Positions 6,723 to 14,919 of a stretch of DNA of 24,513 nucleotides are shown piece after piece. Below the pieces are notes generated by a model. It was not told the DNA's origin, searched no databases, and was given only the letters and a program-made list of their open reading frames with translations. The DNA comes from Micrococcales bacterium UBA2465 (GTDB taxonomy: Bacteria; Actinomycetota; Actinomycetes; Actinomycetales; Microbacteriaceae). Positions within the stretch are counted from its first letter, which is position 1. Each line of letters begins with the position of its first letter. The translations under genes and the position numbers were made by a program. The stretch is taken from the NCBI GenBank assembly GCA_002342255.1, contig DDPP01000053.1:1-24513 (forward strand). The letters run 5' to 3'.

Positions 6723-8243
6723 TTGAGATTTAGTGAATATTTACTTGTTGTTCGTAAGCGAATTGTCCTGTTCTCTGCCATTTTTTTGGCCTCAATCTTG
6801 AGTGCCTTCGCGGTGACGAGCCTCATGACCCCAACTTATGAATCCACGACTCGCCTTTTTGTCTCCACCTCAGGAACCGAGTCAGCTGCAGACCTGTTAA
6901 CTGGAAACTCCTTTACTCAGCAGCGAGTTAAGTCATATGCGGATATTGTTACCAGCCCAAAGGTGCTTGATAGCGTAGTTGCTGAGCTTAACCTTCAGTC
7001 AATAGAGGACAAACTACCGGATCGCATTAGCGCCAATGTCCCACTCAACACCGTTATTTTAGAAATTACTGTTTCCGACCCATCTCCATACCGAGCCGCC
7101 AGCATTGCCAATTCGGTAGCTAACTCTCTTGAACAAGTGGTCACCAGTTTAGAAACGGTGGACCCGACTATTTCTTCACCTATAAAACTAAGTGTGATTC
7201 AACCCGGTGAGCCTGCTAAGTCACCCGCCTCACCTCGCCCAGTTCTCAACTTGGCTCTCGGCGGCCTTATTGGCCTAGCCCTTGGTTTTGGTGTTGCGCT
7301 GCTAAGAGAAAACCTAGATCTACGAATAAGAAGCGTGGAAGATGTTCCAGACAAAGATGGCGAAGTGAATGTGCTTGGTGGAATTATCTTTGATGAAACT
7401 GCAGACTCCAACCCGCTTATTGTTCACACCAGCCCAAAGAGCACCAGGGCAGAAGCTTTCAGACAGCTGCGAACTAACATTCAGTTTATTGAAGCAGCTG
7501 AAGGTAGAAAATCAATCGTGGTAACTTCTGCCATCCCAGGTGAAGGGAAGTCTTCAACTATTGCTAACCTAGCCATCGCTATGGCAGACACTGGTGCAAA
7601 AGTTCTTCTCGTTGACTGCGATTTGCGCAAGCCGAAAATGCATAAATATTTCTCCGTAGAAGGCGCAGTTGGATTGACTAACCTGCTTATCGGCCAAGTA
7701 AAGCAGGCTGATGTGATTCAACGCTGGGGCAGAAAAAACTTAGACCTGCTTCCAGCAGGCCAGGTCCCTCCAAATCCTTCTGAACTCTTGGGCAGCGAAG
7801 CCATGAAGAATTTCTTAGCGCAAGCAGAGCAGGACTACGATGTAGTTCTCATCGACTCTGCACCACTGCTACCCGTCACCGATGCCGCCATTCTGTCTAA
7901 GATTACGGGAGGTGTTTCGGTGGTGGTCGGTGTTGGTAAAACGACAAAGCCACAGTTGGCTGCTGCCATAGGTCACGTTGAAGCCATCGGTGGAAGAATT
8001 CTTGGTTTTATCATGAACAAGATTCCAACCAAAGGTGTTGATGCCTACCGCTACCGCTATTCGTACAAGTATGGTTCTTATGGATCTTATGGAGCATACG
8101 GTAAGTATGGAGCATACGGTCGTTACGGAGCCTATGGTGCCTATGGGGCCTACGCCCAGCCTTATGGCGAAGAGAACACCGAAACCACCGCTCCAGCTAG
8201 CAAGACCAGTAAGTCTGCTCGCAAAACTCCTAAAAAGGCTTAG
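6723..8243 (+). CDS. Polysaccharide co-polymerase / BY-kinase fusion (Wzz domain plus CpsD-type tyrosine autokinase)
   Basis: This 506-residue protein controls polysaccharide chain length. The N-terminal Wzz domain (about 1-200) is bounded by membrane helices at 14-34 and 174-194, with the proline-rich PGEPAKSPASPRP before the second. The cytoplasmic BY-kinase follows: Walker A in SAIPGEGKSS (269-278), Walker A' in VLLVDCDLRKP (294-304) and Walker B in VVLIDSAP (374-381). The C-terminus (442-481) holds 15 tyrosines, nine of them at strict three-residue spacing, which are the likely autophosphorylation sites. The fused arrangement is usual in actinobacteria, unlike the separate CpsC/CpsD pair of firmicutes. 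The start is TTG with AGGGG upstream. It is followed 3 bp later by its probable phosphatase. Family assignment is firm; exact polymer is unknown. Confidence 0.93.
   Translation: MRFSEYLLVVRKRIVLFSAIFLASILSAFAVTSLMTPTYESTTRLFVSTSGTESAADLLTGNSFTQQRVKSYADIVTSPKVLDSVVAELNLQSIEDKLPDRISANVPLNTVILEITVSDPSPYRAASIANSVANSLEQVVTSLETVDPTISSPIKLSVIQPGEPAKSPASPRPVLNLALGGLIGLALGFGVALLRENLDLRIRSVEDVPDKDGEVNVLGGIIFDETADSNPLIVHTSPKSTRAEAFRQLRTNIQFIEAAEGRKSIVVTSAIPGEGKSSTIANLAIAMADTGAKVLLVDCDLRKPKMHKYFSVEGAVGLTNLLIGQVKQADVIQRWGRKNLDLLPAGQVPPNPSELLGSEAMKNFLAQAEQDYDVVLIDSAPLLPVTDAAILSKITGGVSVVVGVGKTTKPQLAAAIGHVEAIGGRILGFIMNKIPTKGVDAYRYRYSYKYGSYGSYGAYGKYGAYGRYGAYGAYGAYAQPYGEENTETTAPASKTSKSARKTPKKA
8046..8165 (+). 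repeat. Tyrosine-repeat tract (9-bp repeat units) in the kinase tail
   Basis: The segment codes residues 442-481. From residue 453 to 477 every third residue is Tyr, with the pattern Tyr-Gly-(Ser/Ala/Lys/Arg). At DNA level this appears as imperfect 9-base units such as TATGGAGCA/TACGGTAAG, with GGAGCATACGGT present twice. Copy number could change by slippage without shifting the frame. Confidence 0.85.
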
Positions 8244-8246
8244 AAC

Positions 8247-8846
8247 ATGCCTGCTGCTGAGGCATCTTTCAATGTTGTCTTCGTCTGCACAGGCAACATC
8301 TGTCGATCTCCTATGGCCGAACAAATCCTTAGTGAACTAGCCGCTAAAAAGAAGCTTCCAATTACAGTGACTTCTGCAGGAGTTATGGCTATGACCGGTG
8401 AACCGATGACCCCGCAAACTGCCGAAGTCATGAAAGCCAGGGGCTATAAACCTGTGGCACATAAGGCTAAAGATCTAACCCCCCAAATATTAGACAGAGC
8501 GGACCTGGTGATCACCATGACCTTGGAGCACAGGTCTGAACTTGCCAGGATGCTCCCCAAAGCAAGCAAATATTCGTTCACTTTTGATGAGTTCGCTAGG
8601 TTAATCAACTTCCTTAGGACTGAACCTGAATTCTCAGCAGAGTTCAAAAAGAAACCCAAAGAAACCAGAGAGCAATACCTAAAAAGAGCTATTTCTGAAG
8701 CGGTATTGCTCAGAGGTATGGTTCCTACCGGTGAAGAACCTAAAGATGTCATGGATCCATATGGGGAAAGCATTGAGGTTTACAATGAAGTTTCAGAGCA
8801 AATAGATGCAATGACCAGAGTAGTTGTTGACTGGATGGCAGCATGA
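8247..8846 (+). CDS. Low-molecular-weight protein-tyrosine phosphatase (Wzb/CpsB-like role)
   Basis: This 199-residue protein has the LMW-PTP active-site loop VCTGNICRSP at 13-22, with nucleophile C14 and phosphate-binding R20. The general acid is probably D170 in the DPYG segment (170-173). It should dephosphorylate the tyrosine tail of the preceding kinase and so let the polymerisation cycle turn. It is longer than the usual 145-160 residues: an extra basic stretch around 115-160 (EFKKKPKETREQ) separates the catalytic loop from the DP acid. The ATG follows the kinase stop by 3 bp, with AAAAAGG eight bases upstream. Its TGA overlaps the next ATG as ATGA, so the three genes form one operon. 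Confidence 0.92.
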   Translation: MPAAEASFNVVFVCTGNICRSPMAEQILSELAAKKKLPITVTSAGVMAMTGEPMTPQTAEVMKARGYKPVAHKAKDLTPQILDRADLVITMTLEHRSELARMLPKASKYSFTFDEFARLINFLRTEPEFSAEFKKKPKETREQYLKRAISEAVLLRGMVPTGEEPKDVMDPYGESIEVYNEVSEQIDAMTRVVVDWMAA

Positions 8847-10288
8847 AAAGACTAACTATGCGTAACTACGCAAGAGCGGTCAGCGTAACTGACGCTCTTG
8901 TCTTGCTTGCAACATCGCTAGTTACCTATCTGATTAACTACGGTTCGTTTCAGAGCACTGACAACATCAACAGCGATGGTATTTTGCGTGTAAATGTTAG
9001 TCCCCAGTTTGTTGGAGCAGGACTCTATTTTGGCTGGTTAGTGTTCTTAGTTATTTTCAAAACTCGGGACATAAAGATAGTTGGATCCGACTTTGCTGAA
9101 TATCGCAGAGTGTTAAGCGCTTCGCTAAGCGTTTTAGGAACTCTTGCTTTTGTTGCTTTGTTCTTCAAGGTAGACGTTTCACGTGTTTATGTTTCGGAAG
9201 TAATTGTTGTTGGTTTAGTAGTTCTGTTAATAGTCAGACGGCTTGGCAGAGCTTGGCTACATAAACAACGCCAAGCCGGCAGATTTAGAAGAAGAGTTGC
9301 TATTTATGGACCAAGTGCAGAAATAGAGCTAGAACTTCAGAAATATCAAAGCAACAAAGAGGCTGAGTTTGAGCCAGTGATGACCATTGAAGACAATAAG
9401 GTTCTAAATCTGAAGTTTGTAAATCAAGATAAGACTTCAACAGTTGACCTAGAACACCTGGCAGAAGCTCTTGCTGCAGAAGGCGTTGAGCTACTTCAGG
9501 TAGTTGGAACCGGGCCAAGTTCTGCTCAGATGCATAGAAGGCTCTATTGGGCTCTAGATGGTTGGGACATATCATTCGTAGTCTCGCCAGCAATCACAGG
9601 AGTTTCCAGCTCAAAGCTAACTACCAGAGTGATTGCTGGATCTCCTTTGATGGAGATTACTTCTACTAAGTTCACCGGCCCTCAGTATTTGATTAAGACA
9701 GTTATGGACCTAGTTCTAGGTTTGCTCGCCTTCCTTATTTCATTGCCGGTCGTTCTAATTACAGCTTTGATTGTGAAACTTGAAGATAAAGGACCTGCTT
9801 TCTTTACGCAAACCAGAGTTGGTTTGAATGGAAAGCAGTTCACTATCTACAAGCTAAGAAGCATGAAGGTTGGTGCAGAACTAGAACATGCTGAAAGACA
9901 AAAAGCTCTAGCTGATAAAGCAACCAACAAGAACATGTTCAAAGATCCAGAAGATCCAAGAATCACAAAAGTTGGCAAAGTTATTCGCAAATACTCAATT
10001 GACGAACTTCCACAGTTCCTAAACGTTCTAAAAGGTGACATGAGTCTTGTTGGACCTAGACCACCACTGCTTTCAGAAGTTGAAGAGTGGAAGCAACACG
10101 AAACCAGAAGACTTCTAGTAAAACCAGGAGTTACCGGACCTTGGCAAATAGGTGGAAGATCACTTCTTACTTGGGAAGAAACAGTTGCAATCGACCTTGC
10201 ATACGTAGAGAACTGGACAGTGCTTACTGACCTATCGATTATCTTCAAAACGATTGTTTATGTGGTTAGAGGACGTGGAGCGTTTTAG
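8843..10288 (+). CDS. Exopolysaccharide biosynthesis polyprenyl glycosylphosphotransferase (initiating sugar transferase)
   Basis: This 481-residue protein starts the repeat unit by moving a sugar-1-phosphate from a UDP-sugar to undecaprenyl phosphate. The N-terminal half has four membrane spans (about 14-33, 58-73, 94-110, 117-132) and a cytoplasmic CoA-binding-like region (150-270). A further membrane helix at 283-312 leads into the bacterial sugar transferase domain. FTQTRVGLNGK (321-331), YKLRSM (336-341), the acidic pair D387/E388 in SIDELPQ, and LKGDMSLVGPRP (396-407) are catalytic-core marks, followed by RRLLVKPGVTGPWQ (422-435). Whether the sugar is glucose, galactose or an N-acetyl sugar cannot be told. 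The ATG overlaps the phosphatase stop by 4 bp. Confidence 0.94.
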   Translation: MKRLTMRNYARAVSVTDALVLLATSLVTYLINYGSFQSTDNINSDGILRVNVSPQFVGAGLYFGWLVFLVIFKTRDIKIVGSDFAEYRRVLSASLSVLGTLAFVALFFKVDVSRVYVSEVIVVGLVVLLIVRRLGRAWLHKQRQAGRFRRRVAIYGPSAEIELELQKYQSNKEAEFEPVMTIEDNKVLNLKFVNQDKTSTVDLEHLAEALAAEGVELLQVVGTGPSSAQMHRRLYWALDGWDISFVVSPAITGVSSSKLTTRVIAGSPLMEITSTKFTGPQYLIKTVMDLVLGLLAFLISLPVVLITALIVKLEDKGPAFFTQTRVGLNGKQFTIYKLRSMKVGAELEHAERQKALADKATNKNMFKDPEDPRITKVGKVIRKYSIDELPQFLNVLKGDMSLVGPRPPLLSEVEEWKQHETRRLLVKPGVTGPWQIGGRSLLTWEETVAIDLAYVENWTVLTDLSIIFKTIVYVVRGRGAF

Positions 10289-10306
10289 GTAATTTTCAAG
10301 ACGAAT

Positions 10307-11269
10307 TTACCCCAGGCGATTTCGATAGTCAGCTACGGCATCAATCAAACCCTCTTCAAGAGAAACAGTCGCTTTCCATCCCATGCTTAGTATTTTTTCT
10401 ATATTCAAAAGTTTTCTGGGTGTGCCGTCGGGCTTAGACAAATCCCATTGTGTTGCCCCAGTAAAACCTGTTGTCTCTGAAACCAGCGCTGCAATTTCCT
10501 TGATGCTTAGGTCGTGTCCCACCCCAATGTTGATGTGTTCATTTGAGTCGTATTGTTCTAGCAAGAAAAGGCTAGCTTTGGCTAAATCGTCGACGTGAAG
10601 AAACTCCCGTCTCGGCTCACCAGTCCCCCAGTTTATGACGGCTTCTAGCCCCAACCGTCTGGCATTTTCATACCTCATAATCAAAGAAGGGATTACGTGA
10701 GATTTTTGCTCATCATAAGTGTCTCCTGGGCCGTAGAGATTTGTGGGCATCGCGCTTATCCAATTGAGGCCAAACTGCTTTCTAACAGCTTGAACTTGTG
10801 TGATTCCCGCAATTTTGGCTATTGCGTAGGCATCGTTTGTAGGCTCGAGCGGGCCAGTCATTAATTGATCCTCGGATATTGGTTGGGAAGTAAACTTAGG
10901 GTAAATACACGAAGACCCCATGAACAGCAAACGAGGAGTTTTTTGGGTACTAGCCGCGTCCATTACATTGACTTGGATTTGCAAATTTGAACTTAGGAAT
11001 TCTGCCGGGTATGTACTGTTAGCTAAGATACCACCAACTTTCGCTGCTGCTAAGATGACAATTTCTGGCTTTCTTGCGTGGAAGAAATTGAAAACTTGGT
11101 CTCTCTCCCGTAGGTCCAATTCTTGAGATGTTGCAGTAACTATGTTTGTAAAACCCTGCTTTTCAAGTAGCCGCACTATTGAGCTACCAACCATGCCCTT
11201 GTGGCCGGCTACATAAATTTTCGATTCTTTAGGTAATTCTCCCGGAACCCAAGTATTCATTTTAATCAC
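10307..11269 (-). CDS. fcl: GDP-L-fucose synthase
   Basis: This 320-residue short-chain dehydrogenase/reductase family enzyme converts GDP-4-keto-6-deoxymannose to GDP-L-fucose by epimerisation and NADPH reduction. The nucleotide-binding loop AGHKGMVGS is at 21-29, MGSSCIYPK at 117-125 carries the catalytic Ser, and Y148/K152 form the YxxxK pair; NLYGP follows the active site. Length is typical. It lies directly behind gmd and overlaps it by 8 bp if the GTG at 11269 is used. An ATG three codons later (11260) has GGTGA upstream and is an equally good start, giving 317 residues. The gene converges on the sugar transferase with an 18-bp gap and no visible terminator. It supplies fucose to the glycosyltransferases of this locus. 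Confidence 0.95.
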   Translation of the reverse strand: MIKMNTWVPGELPKESKIYVAGHKGMVGSSIVRLLEKQGFTNIVTATSQELDLRERDQVFNFFHARKPEIVILAAAKVGGILANSTYPAEFLSSNLQIQVNVMDAASTQKTPRLLFMGSSCIYPKFTSQPISEDQLMTGPLEPTNDAYAIAKIAGITQVQAVRKQFGLNWISAMPTNLYGPGDTYDEQKSHVIPSLIMRYENARRLGLEAVINWGTGEPRREFLHVDDLAKASLFLLEQYDSNEHINIGVGHDLSIKEIAALVSETTGFTGATQWDLSKPDGTPRKLLNIEKILSMGWKATVSLEEGLIDAVADYRNRLG

Positions 11270-12305
11270 CAGACTCGAATTTTGGGCGATCTATCCAGTC
11301 TTTACCTGAATTTTCCAAAAGTTTGATATCTGCCTCGACCATAATGTGCGCTAATTCCTCGGGCAAAACCTTTGGCTCCCATTTCAATTCGGTCTTTGCT
11401 TTGGACGCATCTCCAATCAGTGCATCTACTTCTGTTGGCCGCAGATAGCGCGAGTCAAATTCAACATAGTTGCGCCAATCTAGCCCAACAAACGAAAAGG
11501 ACCAATCCAGAAACTCACGAACGGTTGAAGCGGTCCCAGTAGCAAGCACGAAGTCATCTGGTTTATCTACCTGCAACATTCTCCACATGCCTTCAACGTA
11601 CTCAGGTGCATAGCCCCAGTCCCGGACTGCATCCAGATTGCCGAGGTATAGTTTGTTATCCTGGCCCGCCTTTATTCTGGCTACCGCCCTAGTTATCTTC
11701 CTTGTCACGAACGTTTCACCGCGGCGCGGGGACTCGTGATTAAACAAAATTCCATTTACGGCGAATAAACCATATGCTTCACGGTAATTTCTTGTTATCC
11801 AATAGGAATAAACTTTGGCTGCTCCGTAAGGCGATCTTGGATAAAAGATTGTTTCTTCGTTTTGTGGAGGCGCAGAAGCCCCAAACATTTCAGAGCTGGA
11901 CGCTTGGTAAAATTTGGAGCTAGGGCTCACAAGCCTAACTGCTTCTAATAGCCGCACCGACCCCAGACCCGTGACATCAGCGGTGTATTCTGGTTCATCG
12001 AAGGATACTCGAACATGTGATTGAGCTCCGAGATTGTAAACTTCGTCAGGCTGAATCGAAGCTACTAGGCTAACCAGCCTGCTACCATCGCTCAAATCAC
12101 CGTAGTGAAGAAAAATCCTTCGATCTGCGTCTTGCGGGCCTTGATAAAGGTGGTTTATACGTTCTGTATTAAATGAGGAAGATCTCCTTATGAGACCGTG
12201 GACCTCATACCCTTTCTCTAACAAGAGTTCCGCTAGGTAAGAACCATCTTGTCCTGTGATTCCCAATATTAGAGCTTTTTTAGAATTGGTCACTTTTAAT
12301 CCCAT
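11262..12305 (-). CDS. gmd: GDP-mannose 4,6-dehydratase
   Basis: This 347-residue extended SDR enzyme converts GDP-D-mannose to GDP-4-keto-6-deoxy-D-mannose, the first step to GDP-L-fucose. [16 protein letters not shown] (14-29) is the NADP-binding loop typical of Gmd. SSSEMFG (136-142) carries the active-site Ser/Glu, Y160/K164 the catalytic pair, and [18 protein letters not shown] (187-204) the GDP-mannose-binding segment. The ATG at 12305 lacks a strong ribosome binding site; a GTG four codons in is an alternative. It is the first gene of the gmd-fcl pair and divergent from an acyltransferase gene across 114 bp. GDP-mannose must be made by genes outside this window, since no manB or manC is present. 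Confidence 0.95.
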   Translation of the reverse strand: MGLKVTNSKKALILGITGQDGSYLAELLLEKGYEVHGLIRRSSSFNTERINHLYQGPQDADRRIFLHYGDLSDGSRLVSLVASIQPDEVYNLGAQSHVRVSFDEPEYTADVTGLGSVRLLEAVRLVSPSSKFYQASSSEMFGASAPPQNEETIFYPRSPYGAAKVYSYWITRNYREAYGLFAVNGILFNHESPRRGETFVTRKITRAVARIKAGQDNKLYLGNLDAVRDWGYAPEYVEGMWRMLQVDKPDDFVLATGTASTVREFLDWSFSFVGLDWRNYVEFDSRYLRPTEVDALIGDASKAKTELKWEPKVLPEELAHIMVEADIKLLENSGKDWIDRPKFESGD

Positions 12306-12419
12306 CTTTTGAATACTTTACCTTAACTCGATTTTTTAAGTATCCTTGAGCGAAAACTAGATTGGCAACCTAAAGTTGAATTAATAGCTTTGTAATCCTC
12401 TGCTCATAGTGATGGTAAC

Positions 12420-13052
12420 TTGGTGTACATGATGAAGACATTCCTAAGGCGAATGGCTGGCCGTATTCGAGAGAGCCGAAATCGTTCGAATCTACAAAAA
12501 AACAGGGTAACAGCTGGAGATAATTTTGTGCTCGGCGTAAATTCCGTTATTTGGGCACCCAGGAAGTTGGTGCTTGGCAATGATGTGGCAATTGGCTCAA
12601 ACTGTCGTATTGAAGTTGATGGTTATGTCGGCGATCACGTACTAATTGCCAATTCAGCCGGAATTGTGGGTAGATCAGATCACGACTTCCAAATTGTTGG
12701 TACTTCAGTTCGCAGATCCCCCTGGCTCAAATCCAATCCAGAAATGTACAGCCTCACCACGAAAATTGGATCAGATGTCTGGATTGGCTATGGCGCGATA
12801 ATTCTTTCGGGAATAACGATCGGAAGTTCATCGATTATTGCTGCAGGAGCTGTCGTAACACACGATGTTCCACCTAACTCGATTTTTGCGGGAGTGCCTG
12901 CTAGAAGACTGAAGGACAGGTATGACTCTAGGGAATTGGTGAGGCACTGGGAACTCCTCGCAAACTCGGGGGTTCGAATTCCCGAGATAGATAACTATTT
13001 TGATAAGTTAGTCGATCCAATATTGGAAACATCAGCGGAGAAAGAAAATTGA
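12420..13052 (+). CDS. Left-handed beta-helix acyltransferase (WcaF/NodL/maltose acetyltransferase-like)
   Basis: This protein of up to 210 residues has hexapeptide repeats of the LbH fold: LVLGNDVAIGSNCRIEVDG (50-68) and then IGSDVWIGYGAIILSGITIG (116-135). The closing IIAAGAVVTHDVPPNSIFAGVPAR (139-162) is the classic end of polysaccharide O-acetyltransferases. An insertion with SDHDFQ (86-91) holds the likely catalytic His (H88). It probably moves an acetyl group from acetyl-CoA to a sugar of the repeat unit. The first possible start is a TTG (12420), but ATGs at 12429 and 12432 are plausible and would shorten it by three or four residues. The next gene overlaps its TGA by 4 bp. The true sugar acceptor is unknown. 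Confidence 0.85.
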   Translation: MVYMMKTFLRRMAGRIRESRNRSNLQKNRVTAGDNFVLGVNSVIWAPRKLVLGNDVAIGSNCRIEVDGYVGDHVLIANSAGIVGRSDHDFQIVGTSVRRSPWLKSNPEMYSLTTKIGSDVWIGYGAIILSGITIGSSSIIAAGAVVTHDVPPNSIFAGVPARRLKDRYDSRELVRHWELLANSGVRIPEIDNYFDKLVDPILETSAEKEN

Positions 13053-13783
13053 AAGTGGATGTGCAAAGTGTTGCTGAAATCCCACTAGCAGCAATTTCTT
13101 TTGATGAAGCCGTAAATAATATAATTTCTGGAGATTTTCCAAAAGGTAAAGCGATACACCTTGTTAATGCTTATACGGTTTCCCTTACTGCCTTTAACCC
13201 CGAATATAAGAAGTTGATTCTTAAGGGCATTAATTTTCCAGACGGGAAACCCATCAGCTTAATAGGTAAAATCAAGAATGGCAATATAGAGCAAATCAGA
13301 GGGCCGTCTCTCTTCGAGGCTGTTCTTCGAGAGTCTAATTTATCAGGTACGAGACATTTTTTTCTGGGCGGGAGCGCGGAGCTTCTGGAGAGCATAGTTG
13401 AGAAAGTTAAGAGAGATTTAGATGGTGTCACAATTGTTGGGGTTTTCAGTCCGCCGTTCAGGCAGATGGATACTAGCGAAATTCAATATCAGGACAAATT
13501 AATCAGGGAGGCTAATCCAGATATTGTCTGGGTCGGTTTAGGGACTCCTAGACAGGATTTTGAAGCTGATCGCATCACCAGACAAATAGGGGTTAGAGCT
13601 ATCGCCGTCGGTGCCGCTTTTGATTTTTATGGGGGTTCTAAGAAAGAAAGCCCAACATATTTATCCGCTATTGGACTTGAATGGTTATTCAGGCTCGTAT
13701 CAGAGCCTAAAAGACTCTGGAAACGTTATTTGTTTGGAAACTTAATATTTGTTTGGATGGTGATTAAAAGTTGGAGGAGGTAA
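13049..13783 (+). CDS. WecG/TagA/CpsF family glycosyltransferase (GT26)
   Basis: This 244-residue glycosyltransferase belongs to the family that adds the second sugar, for example UDP-ManNAc in TagA or ManNAcA in WecG, to a polyprenyl-diphosphate-linked sugar. Motifs include NAYTVSL (40-46), FPDGKPI (63-69) whose D65 matches the catalytic Asp of TagA, RGPSLFEAV (84-92), WVGLGTPRQDF (161-171) and VGAAFDFYGG (187-196). GLEWLFRLVSEPKRLWKRYL, at 209-228, is the C-terminal membrane-binding part. The start is a TTG overlapping the previous stop as TTGA, with GGAG nine bases upstream. The gene sits between the acyltransferase and a GT4 that overlaps it by 13 bp. The donor sugar cannot be read from sequence. 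Confidence 0.92.
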   Translation: MKVDVQSVAEIPLAAISFDEAVNNIISGDFPKGKAIHLVNAYTVSLTAFNPEYKKLILKGINFPDGKPISLIGKIKNGNIEQIRGPSLFEAVLRESNLSGTRHFFLGGSAELLESIVEKVKRDLDGVTIVGVFSPPFRQMDTSEIQYQDKLIREANPDIVWVGLGTPRQDFEADRITRQIGVRAIAVGAAFDFYGGSKKESPTYLSAIGLEWLFRLVSEPKRLWKRYLFGNLIFVWMVIKSWRR

Positions 13784-14919
13784 AGAAACCGAGAATAGCC
13801 ATAATCCACCCTTGGCTGCCCCAGTATCGAGTTGAATTCTTCACGTTGCTCTCCGAAAAGTTGGATAAACAGGGAGTGGAGTTGAAGATTTACTTCGGTT
13901 CTCCCGAGAGCGATTGGGCCAAAAGAAATGATCAGTCGAATTTGCCAGGATCTACAATGCTCAGGACAAAGCAATTAAGGCTTTTCGGGAGGGTTCTTCT
14001 AAGTAAGCGAATCTCTGGAGTGGATTGGTCACAATTTGATTTAATAGTCGTGGAACAGGCCGTAAGAAACCTTGAGACTTACAAGTTGCTGGCCAAGCAA
14101 GAAACTTTGGCCTTTTGGGGTCACGGGAAAACTTACACACAGAAACAAGGACTCCTTCTTGAAAAGCTCAAAGTCAAATTGACTCTAAAGGGGCAGTGGT
14201 TCTTTGTTTACACCCAGGGGGGGAAAGTCGCTCTCGTAAATAATGGCTTTCAGTCACGGAAAATTAGCGTACTTAATAACACCTTCGATGCTAAAAAGCT
14301 TAGATTACAGCTTGAATCTCTATCCACTGAAGAGGTTGCCACATTCAGAAAGCTCCACAATCTGAAACTTGGATCTACTGGCATATTCATTGGAGCTTTG
14401 GATGCGGTGAAACGGCTAGACCTTCTTTTTGAAGCCGTAGATTTTGTTCATTCAAGGAACCCAGATTTTCGCCTCATTATCGCTGGCGCTGGCCCACTTC
14501 TCGAAGCAATTCAACGCGAAACAGAAATCAGACCCTGGGTGACTTATTTTGAGCCAGCGTTCGGTAGAGACAAAGCTTTGTTGCTTGCTGCATCTGACAT
14601 TATTTGCATTCCGGGACGAGTTGGCCTGGTAACCATAGATAGTTTTGCGGCTAGGAAACCAATCGTAACGTCTCCGGATCCTTTCCATCCCCCCGAAATC
14701 GAGTACTTAGTAAACGGAAGAAATGCGATAATTAGCGAAAATTTGACTCCAGAATCCTACGGATTAGCTATTCTCAAATCTCTAGAGAGAGGGACATACT
14801 TAAATTTGGTGGAAGGATGTGGCATTTCTCACGAAAATTACACACTAGATTCCATGGTTGAGTCATTTGTGGATGGTGTAACCCGTTGTCTAGAAGAAAT
14901 CGGCCCGAAGCGTCTGTGA
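13771..14919 (+). CDS. Glycosyltransferase family 4 protein
   Basis: This 382-residue GT-B retaining glycosyltransferase has an N-terminal Rossmann half with HPWLPQYRVEFF (13-24), which marks a sugar-acceptor-side loop. The C-terminal donor-binding half contains IGALDAVKRLDLLFEA (207-222), LIIAGAGPL (235-243) and IPGRVGLVTIDSFA (280-293). The usual E-x7-E acid pair is replaced by a PGxVGL...D pattern, seen in one GT4 subgroup, so this is probably natural variation and not loss. The start is a TTG with GGTGA upstream. A purine-rich GGAGGAGG lies immediately after the TTG, inside codons 1-4, and no start codon follows it at proper spacing. It overlaps the WecG-like gene by 13 bp and the GT2 gene by 4 bp. 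Confidence 0.88.
   Translation: MEEVKKPRIAIIHPWLPQYRVEFFTLLSEKLDKQGVELKIYFGSPESDWAKRNDQSNLPGSTMLRTKQLRLFGRVLLSKRISGVDWSQFDLIVVEQAVRNLETYKLLAKQETLAFWGHGKTYTQKQGLLLEKLKVKLTLKGQWFFVYTQGGKVALVNNGFQSRKISVLNNTFDAKKLRLQLESLSTEEVATFRKLHNLKLGSTGIFIGALDAVKRLDLLFEAVDFVHSRNPDFRLIIAGAGPLLEAIQRETEIRPWVTYFEPAFGRDKALLLAASDIICIPGRVGLVTIDSFAARKPIVTSPDPFHPPEIEYLVNGRNAIISENLTPESYGLAILKSLERGTYLNLVEGCGISHENYTLDSMVESFVDGVTRCLEEIGPKRL

Noticed and set aside
7869..8340. Minus-strand 151-residue frame and a second plus-frame of 101 residues over the tyrosine tail
   Set aside because: Both arise from the 9-bp repeat read in other frames; composition is low complexity and the Wzz/kinase frame is clearly the coding one.
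14391..14690. Minus-strand frame of 78 residues inside the GT4 gene (14452-14688)
   Set aside because: No ribosome binding site or recognisable domain, and the opposite strand is a clear glycosyltransferase.
14050..14690. Loss of the E-x7-E motif in the GT4 as a sign of an inactive enzyme
   Set aside because: The PGxVGL pattern is found in a recognised GT4 subgroup and the rest of the fold is intact.
14886..14915. TTG start for the GT2 gene
   Set aside because: The ten added residues lie in GT4 coding sequence, and the GTG at 14916 with a 4-bp GTGA overlap gives the usual GT2 N-terminus.
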